Translations under genes and position numbers: made by a program | Shown here: piece after piece, positions 19,577 through 27,371 of the stretch | How positions within the stretch are numbered: the first letter of the stretch is position 1 | How the letters are laid out: each line of letters begins with the position of its first letter | The notes under the pieces: generated by a model | Database searches by the model: none | Told to the model about the DNA's origin: nothing | The model's input: the letters and a program-made list of their open reading frames with translations, nothing else | From: Chromobacterium sp. ATCC 53434 | GTDB lineage: Bacteria; Pseudomonadota; Gammaproteobacteria; Burkholderiales; Chromobacteriaceae | Direction: 5' to 3' | NCBI RefSeq assembly: GCF_002848345.1 | Contig: NZ_CP025429.1 | Span: 2,976,001-3,040,000, forward strand | DNA length: 64,000 nucleotides

Positions 19577-19957
19577 ATGAATGCTGCCGAATTTTTCACC
19601 ATCTCCGACCTGGCGCGCGAATTCGACGTCACCTTGCGCACAATACGCTTCTACGAGGAACAGGGCCTGATCGAGCCTGCCCGCGACGGCCGCCAGCGCC
19701 TGTTCACGCGGCGCGACCGCGCGCGGCTGAGGCTGATCCTGCGCGGCAAGCGCATCGGCCTGTCGCTGGCCGAAATCCGCGAAATCATCGATCTGTACCA
19801 GCGGGCCCACGACGAGGCCAGCCAGTCGCAGATGCTGCTGGACCTGCTGCAGGCCCGTCGCCGCCAGTTGGAGGCGCAGCGCCAGGACATCGACGCCGTG
19901 CTGGACGAAATCGGCACGCTGGAGGCGCATTGCCGCAGCGTGATCGCCGCCGCCTGA
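19577..19957 (+). CDS. liuR: MerR-family regulator LiuR
   Basis: Regulator of 126 residues. The N-terminal MerR helix-turn-helix reads FTISDLAREFDVTLRTIRFY then EEQGLIEPARDGRQRLFTRR; the C-terminal half is a coiled coil (LLDLLQARRRQLEAQRQDID) without the cysteines of metal-sensing MerR proteins, as expected for LiuR, which responds to branched-chain CoA intermediates. LiuR palindromes lie upstream of the divergent acyl-CoA synthetase and of liuA. Confidence 0.88.
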   Translation: MNAAEFFTISDLAREFDVTLRTIRFYEEQGLIEPARDGRQRLFTRRDRARLRLILRGKRIGLSLAEIREIIDLYQRAHDEASQSQMLLDLLQARRRQLEAQRQDIDAVLDEIGTLEAHCRSVIAAA

Positions 19958-20024
19958 CGGCGACATTATTGCATTGTCATTGCCGGCTTGGCAAAATGGC
20001 CCTCCGACCCGCGGAGCCGCCACC

Positions 20025-20537
20025 ATGCCCAGCCCCTACACCACTCCGTTCACCCTGCAGCCGCTGACGGCCGAGCGCGGCGAAGACTTCTGGCGCGTCA
20101 GCGACAGCGTCGCGCGCGAGCGCCGCTATCTGTGCTGGCACGAGATTCCGGCCGAGCTGTCGGCCGCCTACGTCCGCAGCCAGCTTGAACAGGAGGCGCC
20201 GCACCTGCTGCTGCTGGACGGCGGACAGGTGGTCGGCTGGTGCGACGTCGCGCCGCACCCGCGTCCGGCGCATAGCCACCGCGGCACGCTGGGCATGGGC
20301 CTGCTGCCCAGCCATCGCGGCATGGGCCTGGGCGGCTGGCTGCTGGAGAACACGCTGGCGCAGGCCGAACGCCGCGGCTACCACCGCGTCGAGCTGACGG
20401 TGCGGGCCGACAACGAGCACGCGATACGGCTGTACCAGCGCCACGGCTTCCAGACCGAGGGCCGCCAGCGCGACGCCGTCCGGATGGACGGCTTCCACGA
20501 TCTGCTGCTGATGGCCAGGCTGCGCGCCCCCAGCTGA
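20025..20537 (+). CDS. GNAT family N-acetyltransferase
   Basis: Acetyl-CoA-dependent acyltransferase of 170 residues. The start MPSPYTTPFTLQPLT was chosen over an upstream start that would add 17 residues unlike the family. Acetyl-CoA loop motif A is GLLPSHRGMGLGGWLLE near residue 90, followed by ELTVRADNEHAIRLYQRHGF (motif B) and DGFHDLLLMARL. The substrate is not identifiable. It follows liuR by 67 bases and converges on the EamA gene with a 4-base gap. Confidence 0.88.
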   Translation: MPSPYTTPFTLQPLTAERGEDFWRVSDSVARERRYLCWHEIPAELSAAYVRSQLEQEAPHLLLLDGGQVVGWCDVAPHPRPAHSHRGTLGMGLLPSHRGMGLGGWLLENTLAQAERRGYHRVELTVRADNEHAIRLYQRHGFQTEGRQRDAVRMDGFHDLLLMARLRAPS

Positions 20538-20541
20538 GCGC

Positions 20542-21429
20542 TCAGGCGCGCCCGCCTCGCGCCGGCGCCGCGCCGCTCCACTGCACGGCCAGCACGCTGG
20601 CCAGCACCACCGCCATCCCAAGCAGCGATTGCGCCGACAAGGTCTGGCCCAGCAGCGCCCAGCCCAGGATCACCGCCGTCAGCGGGCTGAGCAGGCCCAG
20701 CGACGACACCGCCACCGGCGACAGGCGCGCGATGCCGCGAAACCACAGCAGATAGGCCAGCAGCGCGCCGAACAGCGCCAGATAGCCGTAGCCGGCCAGC
20801 TGCGTCCAGCCCAGCCGCGGCAGCGGCGGGTCGATCACCAGCGCCAGCGGCAGCAACATCAGTCCCCCCAGCGCCAGCTGCCAGCCGGTCAGCGCCGTCA
20901 GCGGGGCGGACAAGCGCCAGCGCCGGATCAGATACGTGCCGCAGGCCATCGAAACCGCGCCGCCGAAAGCCGCCAGCATGCCCAGGCCGTCCCAGCGCGA
21001 GCCCGGCGACAGCAGCAGCGCCCCCATGCCGGCCACGCCGAGCAGGCTGGCCCACAAGGCCATCGCCGCCGGACGGCGGCTGTCCAGCCGCCAGGCCAGC
21101 GCCATCACCAACAGCGGCTGGCAGGCGCCCACCACCGCGGCCAGGCCGCCCGGCAGCCGGTAGGCGGCGACGAACAACAGCGCCTGGAAGGCGCCGATAT
21201 TCAGCGCCGACAGAATCAGCAGCCGGCTCCACTCGGACGCGCGCGGGCGCCATCGACCCATCCACACCAATAGCAGGCCCGCCGGCAGCACCCGCAGCAA
21301 GGCGGCGGTGAACGGTCTGTCCGGCGGCAGCAACTGAGTGGTGACGATATAGGTGGAACCCCAGATCACCGGCGTCAGCGCGGTCAGCAACACATCGCGC
21401 CAGCGGGCGGTTTCGATTTTTTCAGACAT
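20542..21429 (-). CDS. EamA/DMT family transporter (RhaT-like exporter)
   Basis: Inner-membrane transporter of 295 residues with about ten hydrophobic helices in two repeats of the EamA fold; typical pieces are TPVIWGSTYIVTTQLLPPDR near the start, AYRLPGGLAAVVGACQPLLV, and SPVAVSSLGLLSPLTAVILG WAL near residue 255. The ATG at 21427-21429 has GGAAGG upstream; a TTG two codons earlier is less likely. It is divergent from a MarR gene with three repeated operators between them, which suggests induction by a small toxic compound or metabolite. Confidence 0.9.
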   Translation of the reverse strand: MSEKIETARWRDVLLTALTPVIWGSTYIVTTQLLPPDRPFTAALLRVLPAGLLLVWMGRWRPRASEWSRLLILSALNIGAFQALLFVAAYRLPGGLAAVVGACQPLLVMALAWRLDSRRPAAMALWASLLGVAGMGALLLSPGSRWDGLGMLAAFGGAVSMACGTYLIRRWRLSAPLTALTGWQLALGGLMLLPLALVIDPPLPRLGWTQLAGYGYLALFGALLAYLLWFRGIARLSPVAVSSLGLLSPLTAVILGWALLGQTLSAQSLLGMAVVLASVLAVQWSGAAPARGGRA

Positions 21430-21470
21430 GGGCAATCCTTCCGCTTCAGCTTATAATCAGACTCAACTAG

Positions 21471-21528
21471 CTTGAATTCAAGATAATATTTATCTCGAAT
21501 TCAAGGCAAAAAAAATCTTGAAATCAAG
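21471..21528. promoter_or_regulatory. Three phased MarR operators between eamA and marR
   Basis: Three 12-base palindromes start exactly 23 bases apart: CTTGAATTCAAG (21471), CTCGAATTCAAG (21494) and CTTGAAATCAAG (21517). They cover the region between the divergent starts at 21429 and 21542 and fit binding of several MarR dimers. The last lies 13 bases before the marR start, so autoregulation is likely. Confidence 0.85.
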
Positions 21529-21541
21529 ATAAGGAGACGGC

Positions 21542-22057
21542 ATGAGCGATGCGATGCCCGGCGACGCGGTGGACCGCATACTCGAGCAATGGGCGCGCGA
21601 GCGCCCGGACCTGGACGTCAGTCCGATGGGCGTGATCGGCCGGCTCAGCCGCTGCGCCGCGCTGTTATCGCAGCGGCTGGACGGCGTGTTCGCCGAATAC
21701 GGCCTCAGCGGCTGGGAATTCGACGTGCTGGCCACGCTGCGCCGCGCCGGCAAGCCCTACCAGCTGGCGCCGACCGACTTGTTCTCGTCGCTGATGGTCA
21801 CCTCGGGTACGATGACCCACAGGCTGAAGGTGCTGGAGGGCAAGGGCTGGATCGTCCGCGAGGCCTGCAGCCAGGATGCCCGCAGCACGCTGGTGCGGCT
21901 CAGCGCCGACGGCCTGGCTCTGGTGGAGCGCGCGCTGGAAGGCCACGTCGCCAACGAACACGCTATCCTGTCGGCGCTGCCGGCCCGCAGCGTGGACGCG
22001 CTGGAGAGGCGGCTGGCGGAATTGCTGGCCGCGCTGGAAGCCCCGCCAGCGCGCTGA
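21542..22057 (+). CDS. MarR family transcriptional regulator
   Basis: Regulator of 171 residues, starting MSDAMPGDAVDRILEQWA with AAGGAGA upstream. The winged-helix region reads GLSGWEFDVLATLRRAG, LAPTDLFSSLMVTSGTMTHR and LKVLEGKGWIVREACSQDAR, then the wing STLVRLSADG; a C-terminal dimer helix follows. It probably represses itself and the divergent EamA exporter through the operators at 21471-21528. The inducer is unknown. Confidence 0.92.
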   Translation: MSDAMPGDAVDRILEQWARERPDLDVSPMGVIGRLSRCAALLSQRLDGVFAEYGLSGWEFDVLATLRRAGKPYQLAPTDLFSSLMVTSGTMTHRLKVLEGKGWIVREACSQDARSTLVRLSADGLALVERALEGHVANEHAILSALPARSVDALERRLAELLAALEAPPAR

Positions 22058-22138
22058 TCGCGTCTCGCGCGGCGCTATTTATGTTTTTGGCATTTCCAGG
22101 CAAAGTATCGACGCCGCCATGACTCCAAGGAGAAACGC

Positions 22139-22753
22139 ATGAACCGTCCCGTCCTCAAGCTGTACGACTTCGTTCTGTCCGGCCACAGCCACCGCGCGCG
22201 CCTGATGCTGGCGCTGCTGGGCCTGGAATACGAGGCCATCCCGGTCAACCTGGCCGCCGGCGAGCACAAGCAGCCGGACTTCCTCGCGCTCAACCGCTTC
22301 GGCCAGATTCCGGTGCTGGTCGACGGCGACGAGGTGATCGCCGACTCCAACGCCATCCTGGTCTACCTGGCGCGCCGCTACGGCCACGGCGACTGGCTGC
22401 CGTCCGACCCGGTCCGCGAGGCCAGGGTCCAACGCTGGCTGTCCGTCGCCGCCGGCCCGCTGGCTTTCGGCCCCGCCCAGGCCCGGTTGCACAAATGGCG
22501 CGGCGTGCCGCTGGACTACGAATTGGCCGTCGGCCGCGCCAAGGCGCTGTTCCAGGTGATGGAGCAGGAACTGGCCGAGCGCCCCTTCCTGGCCGGCGAC
22601 GCCGCCACCATCGCCGACGTCGCGCTGTACACCTACACCGCCCACGCGCCGGAAGGCGAGATCCCGCTGGAGCCGTATCCGCATGTCCGCGCCTGGCTGG
22701 CCCGCGTCGAGGCGCTGCCCGGCTTCCTGGCGATGCCGGCCGCCAAGCCCTGA
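22139..22753 (+). CDS. Glutathione S-transferase family protein
   Basis: Protein of 204 residues with an N-terminal thioredoxin-like domain (LKLYDFVLSGHSHRARLMLA, active-site Ser, then NRFGQIPVLVDGDEVIADSN with the cis-proline and glutathione-binding ES/DS turn) and a C-terminal helical domain (FLAGDAATIADVALYTY). AAGGAGAAACGC precedes the ATG. It ends 2 bases before the next gene, so both are co-transcribed. Detoxification or a glutathione-dependent isomerase step are both possible. Confidence 0.92.
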   Translation: MNRPVLKLYDFVLSGHSHRARLMLALLGLEYEAIPVNLAAGEHKQPDFLALNRFGQIPVLVDGDEVIADSNAILVYLARRYGHGDWLPSDPVREARVQRWLSVAAGPLAFGPAQARLHKWRGVPLDYELAVGRAKALFQVMEQELAERPFLAGDAATIADVALYTYTAHAPEGEIPLEPYPHVRAWLARVEALPGFLAMPAAKP

Positions 22754-22755
22754 CA

Positions 22756-24750
22756 ATGTCCGACACCCGCCCCGCCGCCTCGCCCTGGCATCCCGGCGAA
22801 ATGGAGATGCAGCGCCGCGCCGGCAGCCAGGAAAAGATGGCTGTCGCCGGTCCGCGCGCCATCCGCGACCACATGCCGGAACAACACCGCGACTTCTTCC
22901 GCCAGCTGCCCTTCATCGTGATGGCGGCGGTGGACGAGGCCGGCAGGCCGTGGGCGGGCATCGTCGAAGGCCGGCCCGGCTTTGTCGACTCCCCCGATCC
23001 GCGCGGCCTTCGCGTCGCCGCCCTGCCCAGCCCGGCCGACCCGCTGCGCGACTGCCTGCGGCCCGGCGCGGCGGTGGGCCTGCTCGGCATCGAGCTGCAC
23101 AGCCGCCGCCGCAACCGGATGAACGGCGAGCTGACCATGCTCGACGACGGCGGCTTCTCCGTCGCCGTCGCCCAGTCCTTCGGCAACTGTCCCAAATACA
23201 TCCAGCTGCGCGAGGCCGAGTTCTCCCGCGAACCGGGGCCGCGCATCCTCGGTTCGGTCGAATGGATGAGCGAACTGGACGACGACGCCCGCGCCGCCAT
23301 CGCCGCCGCCGACACCTGCTTCGTCGCCAGCGCCTGGCCCGGCGACGCCGAGCGGCCCGGCTGGCAGGTCGACGCCTCGCACCGCGGCGGCAAGCCCGGC
23401 TTCGTCAAAGTGGACGGCGACACGCTGACCTTCCCGGACTTCGCCGGCAACGGCTATTTCAACACGCTGGGCAATCTGCTGGCCCACCCGCTCGCCGGCC
23501 TGCTCTTCGTCGACTTCGCCAGCGGCGACACGCTGCAGCTGGCCGGCCGCGCCCGGCTGTCGGACAGCGACGCGGCCCCGGCCTTCGCCGGCGCCGAACG
23601 CTTGTGGACCTTCAGGGTGACCCGCGCGGTGCGCCGCCGCAACGCGCTGGCGCTGCGCTGGACGCTGCGCGAATACTCGCCATCCTCGCTGGCCACCGGC
23701 GCCTGGCCCGGACAGGCGCCGGCGCGGCAATGGCTGCCGCTGCGCGTTGGCCGCGTCGAGGACGAAAGCGCTTCGGTCAGGTCCATCTACCTGGCGCCGG
23801 CCGACGGCTCGGCGCCGCCGCCGTTCGCGGCCGGCCAGCACCTGAGCCTGAAGGTGGTCGGCGTCGACGGCGCGCGCTTGCGCAACTACACGCTGTCGCA
23901 GACCGGCGGCTATCGCATCAGCGTCAAGCGCCAGGGCAAGGCGTCCGACCGGCTGCACCAGCTGGCGCCCGGCGACGTCGTCGAGGCGCTGCCGCCGCGC
24001 GGCGACTTCACGCTGGCCCGCGCCGACCGCCCGCTGACGCTGTTGGCCGGCGGCATAGGCATCACGCCGCTGCTGGCGATGCTGCACCAATTAAGCGAGA
24101 ACCCGGCGGCGATGCCGGCCACGCTGCTGGTCTACGCCACCGCCACCGTCGCCGAACGCGCCTTCGACGCGGAGCTGGAGACGCTGCGGGCCGGCTCCGG
24201 CGGCCGCCTGCGCATCGTGACCGCCGCCAGCCGGCCGGAAACCGGCCGCCGCCCCGGCGTCGACTACCAGCACGCGGGTCGCGTCGACATCGAACTATTG
24301 CGCCGATCCGGCGCCGACCTCGCCGGCGACTTCTACCTGTGCGGTCCGGCCGGCTTCATGCAGGCGCTGTACGAGCAGCTGACCGCCGCCGGCGTCGACG
24401 ACGAAAACATCCACGCCGAAGCCTTCGGCCCGGCCGGCCTGAGACGCGCCGGCCATGACGGGCAAACGCTGCCGCCGCCGGCCGAACACGCGGTGCCGGT
24501 CCGCTTCTCGACCTCGGCCGTCGACGCCGAATGGCAGCCCGGCCAGAGCCTGCTGGAGTTGGCCGAGTCCTGCGGCCTGAACCCGGACTTCAGCTGCCGG
24601 GCCGGCACTTGCGGCAGCTGCCGCGCCGTCCTGCTGTCCGGCCGGACCACCTATCTGCAGCCGCCCGAGTACCCGGTCCGGGACGGCGAGATCCTGCTGT
24701 GCTGCGCCTATCCGGCCGAGGGAAGCCCGCCGCTGCAGATACAGGACTAG
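22756..24750 (+). CDS. Fusion: PNPOx-like flavoprotein, ferredoxin reductase and 2Fe-2S ferredoxin
   Basis: Three-part redox protein of 664 residues. Residues 1-310 are a pyridoxamine-phosphate-oxidase-like split barrel (FFRQLPFIVMAAVDEAGRPW; NGYFNTLGNLLAHPLAGLLF). Residues about 325-560 are an FNR-type reductase with the FAD motif RLRNYTLSQ and NAD(P) motif LLAGGIGITPLLAML, then FYLCGPAGFM. The last 85 residues are a plant-type ferredoxin with FSCRAGTCGSCRAVLLSG and the fourth cysteine in LLCCAYP. It can pass electrons from NAD(P)H to a 2Fe-2S cluster; the final acceptor is unknown. Pairing with a glutathione transferase suggests detoxification. Confidence 0.9.
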   Translation: MSDTRPAASPWHPGEMEMQRRAGSQEKMAVAGPRAIRDHMPEQHRDFFRQLPFIVMAAVDEAGRPWAGIVEGRPGFVDSPDPRGLRVAALPSPADPLRDCLRPGAAVGLLGIELHSRRRNRMNGELTMLDDGGFSVAVAQSFGNCPKYIQLREAEFSREPGPRILGSVEWMSELDDDARAAIAAADTCFVASAWPGDAERPGWQVDASHRGGKPGFVKVDGDTLTFPDFAGNGYFNTLGNLLAHPLAGLLFVDFASGDTLQLAGRARLSDSDAAPAFAGAERLWTFRVTRAVRRRNALALRWTLREYSPSSLATGAWPGQAPARQWLPLRVGRVEDESASVRSIYLAPADGSAPPPFAAGQHLSLKVVGVDGARLRNYTLSQTGGYRISVKRQGKASDRLHQLAPGDVVEALPPRGDFTLARADRPLTLLAGGIGITPLLAMLHQLSENPAAMPATLLVYATATVAERAFDAELETLRAGSGGRLRIVTAASRPETGRRPGVDYQHAGRVDIELLRRSGADLAGDFYLCGPAGFMQALYEQLTAAGVDDENIHAEAFGPAGLRRAGHDGQTLPPPAEHAVPVRFSTSAVDAEWQPGQSLLELAESCGLNPDFSCRAGTCGSCRAVLLSGRTTYLQPPEYPVRDGEILLCCAYPAEGSPPLQIQD

Positions 24751-24815
24751 CGCGGCCATGCCGCCGGTCTTTTCTGCCGCCGCGGGCTGGCCCCACCGCC
24801 GCCATGGCTTAAAAT

Positions 24816-24833
24816 AGCGTCAACATTGACGCT
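24816..24833. promoter_or_regulatory. Perfect inverted repeat upstream of ypdA
   Basis: AGCGTCAACATTGACGCT, two exact 8-base arms around CA, lies 35 bases before the chosen ypdA start. The right arm contains TTGACG, a possible -35 box. It may be an operator for the two-component operon. Confidence 0.5.
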
Positions 24834-24868
24834 TGCTGGCCGCCCCCCGACGGCGCGCCCGCCTTCCT

Positions 24869-26539
24869 ATGACCGAAAACCCCAATATGCTGCTGCTCGC
24901 GGTGTTCGAGCGCGCCGCGCTGATGCTGATGGCGCTGTTCTTCCTGACCCGGCTGCGGCCGTTCCAGTCGCTGCTGCGCCAGCAGGCCCACCGCCCGGCC
25001 GAGCTGGCCGCCGTGTCGCTGCTGTTCTGCCTGTTTGCCGTGTTCAGCACCTATACCGGCATTCCGGTGGACGGCTCGCTGGTCAACGTCCGCACCATCG
25101 CCATCCTGGCCGGCGGCATCCTGTTCGGCCCCTGGGTCGGCATTCCGGCCGGCGTCGTCTCCGGCCTGCACCGCTACCTGATAGACATCCACGGCTACAC
25201 CTCGCTGCCCTGCCTGATCTCCAGCATCTGCGCCGGCCTGTTGTCGGCCGTGATCCATTTCCGCGCCGGCCGCCGCCGGCTGTGGCTGTACGGCGTCGCC
25301 GCCGGCATCGCCTGCGAGAGCCTGACGATGGCGCTGATCCTGTGCCTCACCGAGCCGGCCGTCGGCCAGGCCATCGTCGGCCACATCGCCTACCCGATGA
25401 TCACCGGCACCGTCTGCATCGGCCTGATCATCAAGCTGGTGCAGGACCTTGACGACGAAAAGGAATTGCTGGCGGCGCGCCAGGCCAAGCTGGCCCTGAC
25501 CATCGCCAACCGCACCCTGCCCTATTTCCAGAACGTGGACCGCGACGCGCTGATCGAGGTGTGCACGGTGATACGCAACCATATCGGCGCCGACGCGGTG
25601 GCCATCACCGACACCCGCGACGTGCAGGCCTACGTCGGCCTGGGCAAGGACTACTACGAGCCGGCCGACCACTCCGCCATCGGCGAAATCACCCGTCGCG
25701 CGGTGCTCGAGGACGCGATCATCATCGAGAACGACCTGCGCCAGTACCGGGTGGCCGACTTCCACTCGGTCATCATCATCCCGCTGCGCGAAAACGGCCG
25801 CGTCACCGGCACGCTGAAAATCTTCTTCCGCCAGAGCGGCGGCATCACCGGCTCCTTGCGCGAGCTGGCCGTCGGCCTGTCGCAGCTGATCTCCACCCAG
25901 ATGGAAGCGTCGCGGATCAAGCAGTTGCAGGAGATGACGCGCAGGGCCGAGTTCGCCGCGCTGCAGAGCAAGATCAATCCGCACTTCCTGTTCAACGCGC
26001 TGAACGCCATCTCGTCGCTGATCCGCATCCGCCCTGCCGACGCGCGCCAGCTGATCGCCCAGCTGGCCGACTACCTGCGCTACAACCTGGCGCTGGGAGA
26101 CACCTTGATAGACATCCGCGAGGAGCTGAAACAGGTGCGCGACTACGTGGCGATCGAACAGGCGCGCTTCGGCGACAAGCTGTCCGTCGTCTTCGACGTC
26201 GACGAGGTCAGCGTCCGCGTGCCCAGCCTGCTGCTGCAACCGTTGGTGGAGAACGCCATCCTGCACGGCATCCAGCCGCGCAAGGAGCCGGGCGAGGTGC
26301 GCATCGCGGTGAAGAAACTGGCCGACCGCATCCGCGTGTCGGTGCGCGACACCGGCTACGGCATTAGCCAGGACGTGATAAACGGCATCGCCGACGGCAA
26401 GGTGGAAAGCCGCAGCATAGGCCTGTCCAACGTCAACGAGCGGATCAAGCTGTTGTACGGCGCCGGCCTGACGCTGGCCCGGCTGGAGCCCGGCACCGAA
26501 GTCAGTTTCGAGTTGCCGCTGGAGGATGCCGCATGCTGA
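24869..26539 (+). CDS. ypdA: YpdA-type sensor histidine kinase (pyruvate sensing)
   Basis: LytS-type membrane kinase of 556 residues. The start PNMLLLAVFERAALMLMALF matches the N-terminus of E. coli YpdA; the first 190 residues form the 5TMR-LYT membrane domain (GGILFGPWVGIPAGVVSGLH). A GAF domain follows, then the phosphoacceptor helix ALQSKINPHFLFNALNAISS near residue 370 and the ATPase part LLLQPLVENAILHGIQP and VRDTGYGI. The YpdAB system of E. coli responds to extracellular pyruvate and switches on yhjX, which is also the next target here. It overlaps ypdB by 7 bases. Confidence 0.9.
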   Translation: MTENPNMLLLAVFERAALMLMALFFLTRLRPFQSLLRQQAHRPAELAAVSLLFCLFAVFSTYTGIPVDGSLVNVRTIAILAGGILFGPWVGIPAGVVSGLHRYLIDIHGYTSLPCLISSICAGLLSAVIHFRAGRRRLWLYGVAAGIACESLTMALILCLTEPAVGQAIVGHIAYPMITGTVCIGLIIKLVQDLDDEKELLAARQAKLALTIANRTLPYFQNVDRDALIEVCTVIRNHIGADAVAITDTRDVQAYVGLGKDYYEPADHSAIGEITRRAVLEDAIIIENDLRQYRVADFHSVIIIPLRENGRVTGTLKIFFRQSGGITGSLRELAVGLSQLISTQMEASRIKQLQEMTRRAEFAALQSKINPHFLFNALNAISSLIRIRPADARQLIAQLADYLRYNLALGDTLIDIREELKQVRDYVAIEQARFGDKLSVVFDVDEVSVRVPSLLLQPLVENAILHGIQPRKEPGEVRIAVKKLADRIRVSVRDTGYGISQDVINGIADGKVESRSIGLSNVNERIKLLYGAGLTLARLEPGTEVSFELPLEDAAC

Positions 26540-27264
26540 AGGCGCTGATCGTCGAGGACGAATACCTGGCGCGCGAGGAGCTGGCCTATCTGATCCGCGA
26601 GCACAGCTCGATCGAGATCGCCGCCAGCGTCGAGGACGGGCTGGAAGCGTTCAAATTCCTGCAGGAGCGCGATGTCGACGTGGTCTTCCTCGACATCAAC
26701 ATCCCGTCGATAGACGGCCTGCTCTTGGCCAAGAACCTGCACAAGACCGCGCGGCCGCCGCGCATCGTCTTCGTCACCGCCTACAAGGAGTTCGCGGTGG
26801 ACGCCTTCGAGGTGGAGGCCTTCGACTACATCCTCAAGCCGTACAACGAGGCCCGCATCATCGGCCTGCTGCGCAAGCTGGAGGCGCTGGAGCCGCCGAC
26901 GGCCCCGGCCGCGCCCGCCGCCGCCGACAACGCGCCCCGCACCGTCAACCTGGCCAAGGGCGACAGCATCATCGTCACGCCCTGCGACGACATCTACTAC
27001 GTCGAGGCCGACGAAAAGGTCACCCTGGTCTACACCGCGCACGACCGCTACGTGATGGCGATGAGCATCAGCGAGTTCGTGTCGCGGCTGCCGGCCGACA
27101 GCTTCTTCCGCTGCCACCGCTCGTTCTGCGTCAACATCCACAAGATCCGCGAAATCGCGCCGTGGCAGAACAGCACCTACATCATCAAGCTGTACGAGCT
27201 GAAGGCGGAAATCCCGGTCAGCCGCAGCAATATCAAGGCGTTCAGGCAGCTGATGCACCTCTGA
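26533..27264 (+). CDS. ypdB: YpdB-type LytTR response regulator
   Basis: Response regulator of 243 residues. The receiver domain starts MLKALIVEDEYLAREELAYL and has the phosphoacceptor aspartate in VVFLDINIPSIDG near residue 56 and the conserved lysine in AFDYILKPYNEARI. The C-terminal LytTR DNA-binding domain includes DDIYYVEADEKVTLVYTAHD and FFRCHRSFCVNIHKIREIAP. It is co-transcribed with ypdA. A direct-repeat site directly after its stop, in front of yhjX, matches the known YpdB recognition layout. Confidence 0.92.
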   Translation: MLKALIVEDEYLAREELAYLIREHSSIEIAASVEDGLEAFKFLQERDVDVVFLDINIPSIDGLLLAKNLHKTARPPRIVFVTAYKEFAVDAFEVEAFDYILKPYNEARIIGLLRKLEALEPPTAPAAPAAADNAPRTVNLAKGDSIIVTPCDDIYYVEADEKVTLVYTAHDRYVMAMSISEFVSRLPADSFFRCHRSFCVNIHKIREIAPWQNSTYIIKLYELKAEIPVSRSNIKAFRQLMHL

Positions 27265-27265
27265 T

Positions 27266-27296
27266 TGCAGTTCATTCCGCGCGGCCTGCATTTCAT
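27266..27296 (+). promoter_or_regulatory. YpdB binding site upstream of yhjX
   Basis: Two direct repeats, TGCAGTTCAT (27266-27275) and TGCATTTCAT (27287-27296), are separated by exactly 11 bases. The described E. coli YpdB motif is GGCATTTCAT-N11-GGCATTTCAT. The site lies about 75 bases before the yhjX start, as expected for an activator. Confidence 0.85.
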
Positions 27297-27371
27297 TCCC
27301 GGACCGCGCCGCCTTTATAAGCGCGGGCTTATAGTCATGCCAATAGTCATGATTCTTAAGCGAGCAGCGCC

